From Acidobacteriota bacterium (GTDB lineage: Bacteria; Acidobacteriota; Terriglobia; Bryobacterales; Bryobacteraceae): 64,000 nt of DNA. Positions 26,584-36,138 of the stretch are shown here, one piece after another. The translations under genes were made by a program, and so were the position numbers. Location of the stretch: the NCBI GenBank assembly GCA_018268715.1, contig JAFDVZ010000016.1, positions 124,001-188,000 of the forward strand, written 5' to 3'. Numbering within the stretch: position 1 is the stretch's first letter; each line of letters opens with the position of its first letter. Under the pieces are notes generated by a model that saw only the letters and a list, made by a program, of their open reading frames with translations, made no database searches and had not been told where the DNA came from.

Positions 26584-27312
26584 TCAGGCGAGTGGCTTGT
26601 CGCTGGCGTAACACAGCGAATCGAGCGGGCATTCCGCGCATTTCGGCTTCCGGGCCACGCAGATGTTCCGGCCAAAATGGATGAGCTGGTGCGAAAACAG
26701 GATCCAGCGCCCTTGGGGCAGGATCTTCATCAGGTCCTGTTCGATCTTTACTGGCTCCTCGTTCCTGGTCAGATCCAGGCGGCCCGACAGCCGCTGCACA
26801 TGGGTGTCCACCACGACGCCGCTGGCGACGCCATAGGCGGTTCCCAGCACCACATTCGCCGTCTTGCGCGCCGCTCCCGGCACGGTCAGCAGTTCCTCCA
26901 TGGTGTGCGGCACTTCGCCGCCAAAGGCCGTCATGACGCGTTGCGCCGCGCCGATCACGGACTTCGCCTTGTTATTGAAGAAGCCGGTCGACCGGATGTC
27001 CTGCGCCATCTCCTCTTGGCTCGCGTTGGCGAAATCCGCCACCGTCGGGTACTTGGCGAATAGTCGTGGCGTCACCTCGTTCACGCGCTTGTCGGTGCAT
27101 TGCGCCGACAGGATCGTGGCCACCAGCAGTTCCCAGGCGTTGCGATGGTCCAGCGCGCAGGTGACGTTCGGATACAGCGTGTCCAGGGCCTTCAGAATCT
27201 GATCCAGCCGCTCTTTCCGCTGGGCGGCGTTCTTCGGTTTGGAGACGTCTCGCGGCGGGGTTACTCCGGGCGCGGAGGCCGCCTTCTTCGCGGCGGGCTG
27301 TTGGCGTGGCAT
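26584..27312 (-). CDS. nth: endonuclease III
   Basis: 242 residues. A DNA glycosylase/AP lyase that starts base-excision repair of oxidised pyrimidines. The helix-hairpin-helix TVPGAARKTANVVL carries catalytic Lys150, VVDTHVQRL the catalytic Asp169, and the C-terminal iron-sulfur loop has Cys218-x6-Cys225-x2-Cys228-x5-Cys234 for a [4Fe-4S] cluster. An N-terminal Lys/Ala/Pro-rich tail (first ~30 residues) is an extension of unknown role. It is divergent from the TPR membrane protein, only 18 bases away. Confidence 0.95.
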   Translation of the reverse strand: MPRQQPAAKKAASAPGVTPPRDVSKPKNAAQRKERLDQILKALDTLYPNVTCALDHRNAWELLVATILSAQCTDKRVNEVTPRLFAKYPTVADFANASQEEMAQDIRSTGFFNNKAKSVIGAAQRVMTAFGGEVPHTMEELLTVPGAARKTANVVLGTAYGVASGVVVDTHVQRLSGRLDLTRNEEPVKIEQDLMKILPQGRWILFSHQLIHFGRNICVARKPKCAECPLDSLCYASDKPLA

Positions 27313-27330
27313 TCGGCGTCATAATAGCAT

Positions 27331-28869
27331 TTGCGGGGAATCCTTCTCGTCATCGCGGCGGCCGTGGCCGCTTTCTTCCTGGTTCTGGGCGGATCGTTTC
27401 ACTTCGACGATTACCTGCTGCTGTCCGATCCGGCCATTACTTCGCCCGGCGGCTGGGTCGACGTGTGGCGTCCGGTGCAGACGCGGCCGTTGACATGGTT
27501 CACGTTTTGGCTGAATCATCGCCTGGCGGGCGGCGCTCCCGCGTCCTACCACGCCGTGAATCTAGCGCTCCATGCCGCCGCGGCGGCGCTGCTGCTGGTC
27601 GCGCTGCGGCGTCTGGTGGACCCGCGCGTGGCCTTGATCGCGGCCCTGGTGTTCGCCGTCCATCCGATTCAAACAGAACCGGTCGCCTATGTGTACGCGC
27701 GGGGAACGCTGTTGTGCGCGCTGTTGTCTATTGCGACGCTCGCCGCCTGGCTCGACCGGCGCGATTGGCTGGCGGTGGCGGCGTTCGCCGCGGCGCTCGC
27801 CGCCAAGGAGGAGTGCGTCGCGCTCCCGCTGATGCTCGGCCTGTTGTGGTTCACGGGCGCGGTCCGCGAGCGTCGTCGCCTGGCGCCGTTGGCCGCCATG
27901 GTTGGGCTGGCGCTTGTGGCGGGAGCGCGCGTCATCTGGGCCACCACCGTGGTGAAGGGCGCCGGGGCGGCGTTCGGCGCCTCCGTGTCGCCGCTTGAGT
28001 ACGCCTCCTGGCAGGGCGCCGCCATCATGCGCTACCTCACCATGCTGGTGGCCCCCTGGGGGTTCACCATCGATCCGGAATTGCCGGCGGCGGTGGCGCT
28101 GCGCGTGCTCGCGTGGGTCGGGGTTGGCGTTCTCGCGGCGCTCGCCGCGCGACGCTGGTCGGGCCGCGGTTGGGGCTTCTGGTTCCTGGCGGGCTTGCTG
28201 CTGCTTGCCCCCAGTTCCTCCATCCTGCCCGCCAACGACCTGGCCGCGGACCGTCGCATGTACCTGCCGATGATCGCCTTCAGCGTCTGCCTGGCGCTGG
28301 CGCTCTCCGCCTGGCGCGGTTGGATCCGGACGGCCGTGCTGGTCTTGCTGGCGGCCGTCAGCACCGGCTACTCCTGGATCTGGCGCTCGGAAGTCTCCCT
28401 CTGGACCGAGGCGATGCACCGCTCACCCTCCCACTCGAGGCCGAAGATCTGGCTGTCGCGCGCGATCCCTCCGGAACGGGCTCTGCCGCTGCTGGTCGAA
28501 ACGGAAAGAAATGCGCCCGACGACGAAGCGGTGGCATCCGAAGTGGGGAGGGTATACCTGCAACTGGGCCGTCCCGCGGAGGCCTTGCCGGCGTTCGGCA
28601 GGGCCCTGGCGTTGAAGCCCGGCGACGCGAACGCCATCAACAACCGGGGCGTGGCGTTGCAGCTTCTGGGGCAGCGCGACGCCGCGGTCCAGGATTTCGT
28701 GAGGGCCCTTGCCATCGACCCATGCCTGTTCCACGCACGCCTCAATCTGAAACGCCTGGGCCCGGCGCTCGCGGGCCGCGAGTCGAGCATGGTCCCGAGC
28801 CCGGCCGGCTGCCGCTACACGCCGGAGCAGGCGGCCCAACTCGAACCGCGCCCGCCGGGTACGAACTAA
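27331..28869 (+). CDS. TMTC/PMT-like membrane protein with C-terminal TPR repeats
   Basis: 512 residues starting at TTG 27331. About nine membrane helices are followed by TPR-like repeats from about residue 390 (VASEVGRVYLQLGRPAEALPAFGRALALKPGDANAINNRGVALQLLGQRDAAVQDF). The luminal FHFDDYLLLSDPAI loop after helix 1 and the HPIQTEPVAYVYARGTLL segment match the TMTC/GT-C layout, in which an acidic DD near helix 1 is catalytic. It is probably a lipid-linked sugar transferase for protein O-glycosylation (inference). No Shine-Dalgarno is seen; the divergent nth lies 18 bases off. Confidence 0.75.
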   Translation: MRGILLVIAAAVAAFFLVLGGSFHFDDYLLLSDPAITSPGGWVDVWRPVQTRPLTWFTFWLNHRLAGGAPASYHAVNLALHAAAAALLLVALRRLVDPRVALIAALVFAVHPIQTEPVAYVYARGTLLCALLSIATLAAWLDRRDWLAVAAFAAALAAKEECVALPLMLGLLWFTGAVRERRRLAPLAAMVGLALVAGARVIWATTVVKGAGAAFGASVSPLEYASWQGAAIMRYLTMLVAPWGFTIDPELPAAVALRVLAWVGVGVLAALAARRWSGRGWGFWFLAGLLLLAPSSSILPANDLAADRRMYLPMIAFSVCLALALSAWRGWIRTAVLVLLAAVSTGYSWIWRSEVSLWTEAMHRSPSHSRPKIWLSRAIPPERALPLLVETERNAPDDEAVASEVGRVYLQLGRPAEALPAFGRALALKPGDANAINNRGVALQLLGQRDAAVQDFVRALAIDPCLFHARLNLKRLGPALAGRESSMVPSPAGCRYTPEQAAQLEPRPPGTN

Positions 28870-28877
28870 CCTGCGCC

Positions 28878-29351
28878 TTGCGGGCGCCGTTGCCATTGGC
28901 CCCGGTATTCCGGTTCTTCGAACAGCCGGGTAACCTGGCCCTGATCACGCCTCCGTGGCTTTGTTTTGTAATCCGCACCCCCGGCGCCATCGACATGCGC
29001 CGAGGGTTGACCATCGACTATACAATCCGCTGGCTCGGATTGCCGATGGGGTGGACATCGCGGATCGTCGCCTACCATCCCCCTGGGTCGTTCGTCGACG
29101 AGCAGGTGCGAGGGCCCTACAGGCTGTGGCGTCACCAGCACGACTTCGAAGAAACCCCGCGCGGGACCATCATCCGGGACCGTGTCGAGTACGCGCTGCC
29201 TCTGGGGCCGCTGGGACAGGCGGCGCACTGGGCGTTTGTCCGGCGGCAACTACTGGACATCTTTAACTTCCGTCAGCGGGCCGTCGCGGAGCGGCTCGGC
29301 GTCGAGTGCGCGACGCTCGCGCCCCCGTCGATACGCCGGCGCGATCGCTAA
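28878..29351 (+). CDS. SRPBCC-family lipid/ligand-binding protein
   Basis: About 157 residues. The core (APLPLAPVFRFFEQPGNLALITPPWLCF at the N-terminus, and VDEQVRGPYRLWRHQHDFEE with RDRVEYALPLGPLG) matches the SRPBCC (START/Bet v1) family, whose hydrophobic cavity binds small ligands. The start is uncertain: TTG 28878 is the first codon that could initiate. The conserved strand, however, begins just upstream (residues YELTC), which has no nearby ATG/GTG/TTG, so an unusual start or coupling to the preceding TAA (28867-28869) is possible. Confidence 0.72.
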   Translation: MRAPLPLAPVFRFFEQPGNLALITPPWLCFVIRTPGAIDMRRGLTIDYTIRWLGLPMGWTSRIVAYHPPGSFVDEQVRGPYRLWRHQHDFEETPRGTIIRDRVEYALPLGPLGQAAHWAFVRRQLLDIFNFRQRAVAERLGVECATLAPPSIRRRDR

Positions 29352-29392
29352 TCGTCACGCGCCCGGTCGACCGGTTGCGGCAAAATCAAGAT

Positions 29393-31669
29393 ATGCGTAT
29401 CCGGTTCCTTGCGCTGGCCCTTCCGGCTCTGGCGTCGCTTGCGGCCGCGCCGCCGCGCGATGTCACCCGCGACGTCAACGTCTTCATCGGCACGGGCGGC
29501 CACGGCCACACCTACCCTGGCGCCGCCGTCCCCTTTGGCATGGTGCAGCTAAGTCCCGACACCTACAACGAGGGGTGGGACTGGTGTTCCGGCTATCACG
29601 TGTCCGACGCGTCCATCATGGGCTTCAGCCACACCCACTTGAGCGGGACCGGCGTGGGCGACATGCTGGACGTGCTGGTGATGCCTGGCACGGGGCCCGT
29701 TCGTTTGACGCCCGGCGACCGTGACAAGCCCGGCTCCGGTTATCGCTCCCGTTTCTTGCATCAGAACGAGAAAGCCGAGCCCGGATACTACTCGGTGCTG
29801 CTTGACGATTACCAGGTGAAGGCCGAACTCAGCGCTACCGAACGCGCCGGCATCCACCGCTACACCTTCCCCAAGAGCGATTCCAGCCACGTTATCGTCG
29901 ACCTGGCTCACGCCATCCTGAGCAAGCCCGGAGCGCCGCCGCGAATCCTGTCCGCCGAAATGAAGGTGGTCGGCTCCGACACCCTGGTAGGCGGCCGGCG
30001 CGTGGATAATTGGGCCAAGGGCCGGCATATTTACTTCGCCCTTAAGTTCTCGAAGCCCTTCGCCGCGGCGAAACTCTATAGCAACGATCAGCCCGTTGAA
30101 TCCGGCGCCTCGCAGGGTAAGTATCTCAAAGCGGTGGCCGAGTTCAAGACCACGGCTGGCGAGGTGATCCTGGTGAAAGTGGGCCTCTCGGGAGTTAGCC
30201 CCGAAGGAGCGCTGAACAACCTGGCCAAGGAGATTCCCGGTTGGGATTTCGATGGCGTGCGGAAGTCCGCGCACGCGGCGTGGGCCCGCGAGTTAGGGCG
30301 GATCCGTATCGAGACCAGCGACGTCAAGAACCGCCAGATCTTCTATACGGCGCTTTATCACACCATGCTCGCGCCCACCTTGTACGACGATGTGGACGGC
30401 CAATATCGCGCGGCCGACTTATCCGTCAAACATCTGCCCGCCGGCGCTCACAATTACTCGACTTACTCGCTATGGGACACCTACCGGGCCTTGCATCCGC
30501 TGTTCACCCTGATTGAGAAACAGCGCGTGCCGGTGTTGCTCGACGCGCTGGCCCGCCTGGGTGACGAAAGCCCGAACGGCGCGCCCGTCTGGCCGCTTCA
30601 GGGGCGCGAGACTGGCTGCATGACGGGCTATCACTCAGCGCCTGTCATCGCCGAAGCGGCCGTGAAGGGATTCACCGGCATCGACTACGGCCGGGCCTAC
30701 AAAGTGCTGCGCCGCCGGGCCATGGACGAGGACTACCGAGGCTTGGGCGACTATCGCAAAATGGGCTACATCCCGTCGGACAAGGAAGAGGAGTCGGCCA
30801 CCAAGACGCTCGAATACAGTTACGATGACTGGGCGATGGCGCAGTTAGCCCGTAAACTCGGCCATGAGGATGATGCGGCGCTGTTTGAGAAACGCTCCCT
30901 GAACTATCGCAACCTGTGGGACAAGGAGACCGGCTTCATTCGTCCGCGCCTGGCGAACGGCGCCTTCGCGGCGCCCTTCGATCCTAAAAAGACCGGCGTC
31001 AGTAAGAACTGGCGCGACTTCACGGAAGCGAACTCCTGGCAGGCCACCTGGCAGGCGCAGCAGGATCCGCACGGCTACATCACGCTGCTGGGCGGGCGCG
31101 ACGCGCTGGTGAAGAAACTGGATGCGTTGTTCACCGAAAGCTCCGCCATCGACGGCGAAGTGCCGGCGGACATGACCGGACTGGTGGGCATGTACGCTCA
31201 CGGCAACGAACCCAGCCATCACGTCGCCTATCTATATTGCTACGCGGGCGAACCCTGGAAGACCCAGCAGCGCGTGCGCAACCTGCTGGACACCCAGTAC
31301 GACAACCAGCCCGACGGCTTGTCCGGCAACGAGGATTGCGGCCAGATGTCGGCCTGGTACGTGATCAGCGCGCTGGGTTTCTACGCCGTGGACCCGGCCA
31401 GCGGCAACTATGTCCTGGGCGCGCCCCGGTTCGATCGAGCCATGGTCGACGTCGGCGCCCGCCAGCCTTTGATCATCGAAGCCAGGCGCAAGTCGGAGAG
31501 CGACATTTACGTCCAATCCGTGACCCTGAACGGGGCGCCGCTCGACAAGGTGTGGTTCCGCCACGCCGACATCGCCAACGGGGGATCGCTGGTGTTCGTC
31601 ATGGGACCAGAACCCAGCCGGAGCTTCGGTTCCGCTCCGTCCGCCGCGCCGCCTTCGCTGACCAGGTAA
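29393..31669 (+). CDS. secreted GH92 alpha-mannosidase-like glycosidase
   Basis: 758 residues, start ATG 29393 (signal peptide MRIRFLALALPALASLAAA). The GH92 hallmarks are present: VNVFIGTGGHGHTYPGA with PFGMVQLSPD near the N-terminus, MGFSHTHLSGTG, and in the alpha-helical half GNEPSHHVAYLY and SGNEDCGQMSAWY. GH92 enzymes are calcium-dependent inverting exo-alpha-mannosidases acting on N-glycan-type or fungal mannans. Length fits. It runs convergently into the ABC permease gene and is not in an obvious polysaccharide-utilisation locus, although a TonB receptor and GH78 are in the window. Confidence 0.95.
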   Translation: MRIRFLALALPALASLAAAPPRDVTRDVNVFIGTGGHGHTYPGAAVPFGMVQLSPDTYNEGWDWCSGYHVSDASIMGFSHTHLSGTGVGDMLDVLVMPGTGPVRLTPGDRDKPGSGYRSRFLHQNEKAEPGYYSVLLDDYQVKAELSATERAGIHRYTFPKSDSSHVIVDLAHAILSKPGAPPRILSAEMKVVGSDTLVGGRRVDNWAKGRHIYFALKFSKPFAAAKLYSNDQPVESGASQGKYLKAVAEFKTTAGEVILVKVGLSGVSPEGALNNLAKEIPGWDFDGVRKSAHAAWARELGRIRIETSDVKNRQIFYTALYHTMLAPTLYDDVDGQYRAADLSVKHLPAGAHNYSTYSLWDTYRALHPLFTLIEKQRVPVLLDALARLGDESPNGAPVWPLQGRETGCMTGYHSAPVIAEAAVKGFTGIDYGRAYKVLRRRAMDEDYRGLGDYRKMGYIPSDKEEESATKTLEYSYDDWAMAQLARKLGHEDDAALFEKRSLNYRNLWDKETGFIRPRLANGAFAAPFDPKKTGVSKNWRDFTEANSWQATWQAQQDPHGYITLLGGRDALVKKLDALFTESSAIDGEVPADMTGLVGMYAHGNEPSHHVAYLYCYAGEPWKTQQRVRNLLDTQYDNQPDGLSGNEDCGQMSAWYVISALGFYAVDPASGNYVLGAPRFDRAMVDVGARQPLIIEARRKSESDIYVQSVTLNGAPLDKVWFRHADIANGGSLVFVMGPEPSRSFGSAPSAAPPSLTR

Positions 31670-31681
31670 CCGTCCGGGGGG

Positions 31682-34357
31682 TTACTCATGCTTCAGGGTG
31701 GTCACCGGGTCGAGGCGTGTGGCCCGATAGGCCGGAATCAGTGAAGCCGCTAGCGCGACCAGCAGAAGGCCCGCTGGCGCCGCCAGGAACGTCAGCGGAT
31801 CGAACGGCGAAACCCCGTACAGCAGGCTCGACGCCAGCCGCATCGCGGGTAGGGCCGCCGCCACGCCCAGGGTTAAGCCGGCCGCAGTCAGTCCCATGCC
31901 GTGCCCCAGGATCATTCGGAGAATCTGGTCGCGCCGTGCTCCAATCGCCATGCGAAGGCCGATCTCCCGGGTTCTACGGGCAACCGCGAAGCTGACGATC
32001 CCGTAGACGCCGATCGACGCGATCAGCAGCCCGACGCCTCCGGCCAAACCAAACATCAACGCCGTCATGCGCGGCAGCAGCAGCGCTCCGCGCAGGTGCA
32101 TCTTCATGGTTCGTACATCGAAGACCGGCAAGGAGCGGTCGAGGCCGGTAACCTGCTCCTTAACCGCGGGGAGCCACGCCGACGGCTCACCGGAGGTACG
32201 CACCGCCAGCGTGAGCCCCATAGGCATCTCCTCCTGCTCCGCGTTCTGCGCGAAGGAGTGGAAGACGGCCGGCTCCGGATCCTCGCCGATGGTTCGCACC
32301 TTGGACGTGGCGGCCAGGCCGATGATGCGATAGGGCTTGCCGTCGCGGTAGACGCGCCGGCCGATCGGATCCTGATCCCGAAAGGCCTTGCGGGCGAAGG
32401 CCTCGTTGACGATCAACACGCCTTCGCCGCCAACCCGTTCGGCGCCGAAGTCCTGACCGCGCACCAGGGGAATCCCCAAGGTGTCGAAGTATCTCGGACC
32501 GATCATCACCGCTTGGGTATGAATGGGTGTCGCCCGCGGATCGGAGCGCTGCTCCTCGGTGACGAAGAGGCCGCTCGCGGTGATGAAACTGAGGGGTGGA
32601 AGGTTGGTGTACGACACGGCCTTCACTCCGGGCACGGCGCTCAACCGCGTGGCGAGAGTCTCAAAGAACCGGCGCGTCCGCGCGGTGTCATAGCCGTTGG
32701 CGGGCGGGTCGATCTGCACCAGCAGAACGTCGCGCGCGCTCATGCCGAGGTCCATGTCTTGAGCGGCCGTCAGGCTGCGCAGAAACAGCGTGGAGGCGAT
32801 CAACAGGATCGCCGAGACGGCCACTTGGGCGACAATCAGCTCGTTGCGCAATCCGAAACGCCGCCAGCCGGCGGTGGTGGCGGTGCGAGTATGGAGGGCG
32901 GTGGTCAGATCGCGGCGCGTAACGCGCAGCGCCGGCGCCAGGCCGAGCACCAGTCCGGTGAGGATCGAGAGAACGACGGCGAACGCCGCCACATGGCTGT
33001 CCAGCTTGATGGTGAAATCGATAGGCGCCGTCATCGGGAGCCGGAATCGGCCGATCATCCGCCCGGCGTAGAAGGCCAGTCCGAGCCCGCCCACGCCGCC
33101 GAGCAAGCCCAGCGCCAGGCTCTCGGTCACCAGTTGCCGAATCAGGCGGCCGCGCCCCGCGCCGATGGCCAGCCGCGTCGCGATCTCCGCTTGGCGGCTC
33201 GCCCCGCGCGCCAGCAGAAGGTTCGCGACGTTGGAGCAGGCGATCAGCAACACCATGAACGCCACCGCCAGCAGCGCCCCAAAGAACACGCTGAAGATGC
33301 GGCGCAGCCCGGCCTGAAGCTGACCGGCTCGTTCGACGTAGAATCCTCGCTCCTTCCACCGGGCCGGGTCCGTGGCGCGGAACTGGGCGGCAATCACCGC
33401 GAACTCCGCGTTGGCCTGGGCGATGCTCACGTCGGGGCGCAGCCGCGCGACGGGCCAGAACCAGGAATAGACACGGTCCTTGAGGAGGTTGTACCCGCCC
33501 TTGGGAAACGGGATGCGGTCGAGCATCGACAGCGGAAGCCAGTAGTCGGCGGTCAGCGCCGCCTCGTGCCCGTGGAATCCCGGAGGCGCAACACCCACCA
33601 CTCGCGTATTCCGGCCGTTGAACAGGATCTCCCGGCCGACCACCGCCGGGTCGGCGCCGAACCGGTCTTGCCAAAGCCGGTGGGACAGGAGGATGGCGGG
33701 CGCGGCGCCGGGAGCGTCCTCCCCGGCAAGGAAGCCCCGTCCCAGGTAGGGGCGAATCCCGAGGAGATCAAAGTAGTTCGCTGTCACCAGCCAGCCCCAC
33801 TCGCGCCGCGCCGTCACCCCGTCGCCGATGTTGGCGGGAACGAACGGGAACACGGCGCCGACGGCGGCCAGGGATTGCTGTTTTTCCCGGATCTCAACCA
33901 GTTCGGGGTAAGGAAACGCGCTGCCGGGTTCGCCCTTCTCCGTGGGGACGATGGTCACCAGCGACGCGGGTTCGGCAACGTTGGGAGGCGTGCGAAACAG
34001 GGCTGCGTTCGCCACGCCGAAGATGGTGGCGCACCCGCCGATTCCGAGGCTCGCCGAAGCGATGGCCACGGCGGTGAATCCGGGCTGCCGGCGGAGGCTT
34101 CGGAGCGCGTACTTCAGATCCTGTATCAGTTCATCCAGCCAGCGGGCGATCCAGACCGAGCGGGCCTCCTCCCGGATCAGCGTGGCGTTGCCGAAACGCC
34201 GGCGCGCGGCCGCTTCCGCCGCGTCCTGGGAGAGGCCGTCTTCCATGAGCGCTTCCACGTGCAGCGCCAGGTGCGACTCCACCTCGTCCGCCAACAGTCG
34301 TCCGCGCTCCTCCCGTCGCCACAGGTAGCGCAAGCGCCGCATCAGTTTGCCGAGCAT
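31682..34357 (-). CDS. ADOP-type ABC transporter permease
   Basis: 891 residues: an acidobacterial duplicated orphan permease (TIGR03434-like). The N-terminal helical prefix (VESHLALHVEALMEDGLSQDAAEAAARRRFGN) is followed by two MacB/FtsX-like periplasmic plus membrane modules. Each has a membrane helix pair, e.g. VAFMVLLIACSNVANLLLAR near the middle and VGLLIASIGVYGIVSFAVARR near the end. It lacks an ATPase partner in the operon, as usual for these orphans. The ATG shares one base with the stop of the PadR gene (TGATG), so regulator and permease are co-expressed. The substrate is unknown. Confidence 0.93.
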   Translation of the reverse strand: MLGKLMRRLRYLWRREERGRLLADEVESHLALHVEALMEDGLSQDAAEAAARRRFGNATLIREEARSVWIARWLDELIQDLKYALRSLRRQPGFTAVAIASASLGIGGCATIFGVANAALFRTPPNVAEPASLVTIVPTEKGEPGSAFPYPELVEIREKQQSLAAVGAVFPFVPANIGDGVTARREWGWLVTANYFDLLGIRPYLGRGFLAGEDAPGAAPAILLSHRLWQDRFGADPAVVGREILFNGRNTRVVGVAPPGFHGHEAALTADYWLPLSMLDRIPFPKGGYNLLKDRVYSWFWPVARLRPDVSIAQANAEFAVIAAQFRATDPARWKERGFYVERAGQLQAGLRRIFSVFFGALLAVAFMVLLIACSNVANLLLARGASRQAEIATRLAIGAGRGRLIRQLVTESLALGLLGGVGGLGLAFYAGRMIGRFRLPMTAPIDFTIKLDSHVAAFAVVLSILTGLVLGLAPALRVTRRDLTTALHTRTATTAGWRRFGLRNELIVAQVAVSAILLIASTLFLRSLTAAQDMDLGMSARDVLLVQIDPPANGYDTARTRRFFETLATRLSAVPGVKAVSYTNLPPLSFITASGLFVTEEQRSDPRATPIHTQAVMIGPRYFDTLGIPLVRGQDFGAERVGGEGVLIVNEAFARKAFRDQDPIGRRVYRDGKPYRIIGLAATSKVRTIGEDPEPAVFHSFAQNAEQEEMPMGLTLAVRTSGEPSAWLPAVKEQVTGLDRSLPVFDVRTMKMHLRGALLLPRMTALMFGLAGGVGLLIASIGVYGIVSFAVARRTREIGLRMAIGARRDQILRMILGHGMGLTAAGLTLGVAAALPAMRLASSLLYGVSPFDPLTFLAAPAGLLLVALAASLIPAYRATRLDPVTTLKHE

Positions 34358-34686
34358 CAGGCGCTCCCCAGGACCTTGGCGATGGCCAGGGTCATGTTCT
34401 GGTAGCGTTCGGTTTCGGCCTGCAAGCGCTTTAAGCCCGCGGGAGTCAGGCGGTGGAAACGGGCGCGGCGGTTGGTTGGGGTCACGCTCCACTCGCCCTC
34501 GATCCATCCATTCAGCTCAAGGCGTTGGAGGGCGGGGTACAAAGACCCCTCCTCAACCCGGAAGAAATCGTCGCTCACCTGTTGCAGGAACCGCGCGATG
34601 CCGTAGCCGTGCATCCGTCCATGGCGCAGCGCGCTCAGGACCAGCATGTCGAGCGTCCCGGCAAGGAGGTCTTTATCCTTTGCCAT
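34357..34686 (-). CDS. PadR family regulator, acidobacterial type
   Basis: 109 residues. PadR winged helix: LLAGTLDMLVLSALRHGRMHGYGIARFLQ, then VEEGSLYPALQRLELNGWIEGEW and RFHRLTPAGLKRL. This type (TIGR03433-like) accompanies ADOP permeases in Acidobacteria and represses the operon until relieved by a ligand. The gene directly precedes the permease with a one-base overlap, and an inverted repeat lies just upstream (34689-34713) as a possible operator. Confidence 0.93.
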   Translation of the reverse strand: MAKDKDLLAGTLDMLVLSALRHGRMHGYGIARFLQQVSDDFFRVEEGSLYPALQRLELNGWIEGEWSVTPTNRRARFHRLTPAGLKRLQAETERYQNMTLAIAKVLGSA

Positions 34687-34688
34687 AG

Positions 34689-34713
34689 ACAGTCTTAGTA
34701 TGTGACTGACTGT
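34689..34713 (-). promoter_or_regulatory. inverted repeat upstream of padR, possible operator
   Basis: ACAGTC (34689-34694) and GACTGT (34708-34713) form an inverted repeat with a 13-base spacer, immediately upstream of the PadR start (34686). The position and dyad suit autorepression by the encoded PadR protein; no binding data are implied. Confidence 0.35.
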
Positions 34714-34774
34714 ATTTCCTAGTCAAGATGCCATATCAGGCAAAGACGGTCTAGGGTTCCCGCCGAATCGTCTG

Positions 34775-36064
34775 TCAGTGCCGCCGCACGGCCACCAGTT
34801 CGTAGCTCGAAACCGTAGCGTTGACGATCCGGGTTCGCACCAGCGCCTCGAAGTACGGCAGTCGGTCGCCGGGCCGCAGTCCCAGGGCGTTGCGCAGGGC
34901 GGTCACGCGCCGTTCGTCGGTGATGAACTCGCCGCCGGATTCCGTCGCCGCGATCATCGTTCCCGAGATCAGTACCGCGCTGCCCGTACCCCTGGGATTC
35001 GGCAGATAGGCCAGCCGGCAGTACGCCACGGTGGTCCAGTCGTCGTGATACGCCGGATCTTCGCCCGCTAGAGGCTTCCGGTTCACGAACGAGGCGTGCC
35101 GAGGCGCCTCCTCGAAGACGGTCTGGAAGTTCAACGAATCCTCAAAGAGTTCCAGCCACGGGTTCGAGCGGCGGCTCCCCGTCAGGATCGCGTTGCTGGT
35201 GGCGATTTGCGCAATCGTGATGTCCCGGCCGCTGACGATATCGAGCGGCAGTCGCTCCGCGGCGAACAGCGCCCCCAATTTTCGGGCCGCCGACGCGTCC
35301 TGTACGCCGGTGAAACGCCGGGCCGCCACCGCCTCGGCCATCGTTCGCACCCGTGGATCGGCGATGCGTTCGGAGGCGATGCGGTTCATCCGGTGGCCCT
35401 CATACTCGGAAAGCGTCAGGTTTCGCTTGATTTCGTTCTGAAACAGCGTCAGATTTGCGTCCGCCAGCACCATATAGGTGGGACGTCCGTTGCCCACCAT
35501 TTCGCGCCAGAACTCGGCCACCACCACGGGCGGAGTGTACGAGACGGCCAACTGTGTCTCCAGCCGCTGGTTCTTGACCCACAGCGCGCCGCTGGCCATA
35601 ACCGCCGCCAGGGCGAGTCCGAACCCCACCAGGGGCCAGCGAGCCCAGCGGCGGGGCGTCGTCACCGGCGCCGGCGCTGCGGCGGGCTCTCCCATCGGTT
35701 CGGCGGCTTCCCGGTCCGGGGCCGCCGGAACGAATCTCGGAACGTACGAACCCTTCGGAAGTTCGATCCGGACGTCACAGTCGGCCGCTTCCGCCGAATA
35801 CAGTTCCTCCAGTTTCTCCCGGAGCGCGTGCGCCCGTCGCCGGACCGCCGAATCCTCGCCTGTCGAGTAGGACGCCGGCCGTCCCAACGCCTCCACTCCC
35901 ACACGGTACTCGTTGATCTCGCTCGCGCGCCCGGCGATTTCCATCTCGCAGACGAATCGGAGGAAACTCCGCAGCTGCTCGGACCTCGAGAACGCCAAAC
36001 TGCGCAACGCCAATTCGAGCGCCTCGCGCTTTTCTCCGATACCCAACATCACCGACGACCCCAT
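34775..36064 (-). CDS. membrane-anchored protein with acidobacterial N-terminal winged-helix-like domain
   Basis: 429 residues. The N-terminal ~115 residues (SLAFSRSEQLRSFLRFVCEMEI, INEYRVGVEALGRPASYSTG, AVRRRAHALREKLEELY, LPKGSYVPRF) match the domain found at the N-terminus of many acidobacterial and planctomycetal one-component, CadC-like regulators. After a Pro/Ala linker there is one membrane helix (about 147-168, WPLVGFGLALAAVMASGALW), then a ~250-residue periplasmic domain of unknown fold (YTPPVVVAEFWREMVGNGRPTYMV). It may sense something outside and act on DNA through the cytoplasmic part (inference). It is divergent from the TonB receptor with a shared palindromic spacer. Confidence 0.7.
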   Translation of the reverse strand: MGSSVMLGIGEKREALELALRSLAFSRSEQLRSFLRFVCEMEIAGRASEINEYRVGVEALGRPASYSTGEDSAVRRRAHALREKLEELYSAEAADCDVRIELPKGSYVPRFVPAAPDREAAEPMGEPAAAPAPVTTPRRWARWPLVGFGLALAAVMASGALWVKNQRLETQLAVSYTPPVVVAEFWREMVGNGRPTYMVLADANLTLFQNEIKRNLTLSEYEGHRMNRIASERIADPRVRTMAEAVAARRFTGVQDASAARKLGALFAAERLPLDIVSGRDITIAQIATSNAILTGSRRSNPWLELFEDSLNFQTVFEEAPRHASFVNRKPLAGEDPAYHDDWTTVAYCRLAYLPNPRGTGSAVLISGTMIAATESGGEFITDERRVTALRNALGLRPGDRLPYFEALVRTRIVNATVSSYELVAVRRH

Positions 36065-36138
36065 TAACGATCTTCTCGTCCGAATTATACCTCATAGGGG
36101 CTAACCTCTGTGGATTGAGCAACTTCGAGAATCCTGGT

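Noticed and set aside
31901..34405. 834-codon plus-strand open frame opposite the ADOP permease
   Set aside because: The translation is dominated by Arg, Gln, His and Asp without any domain; the minus strand encodes a full permease with PadR partner. High GC produces such antisense frames.
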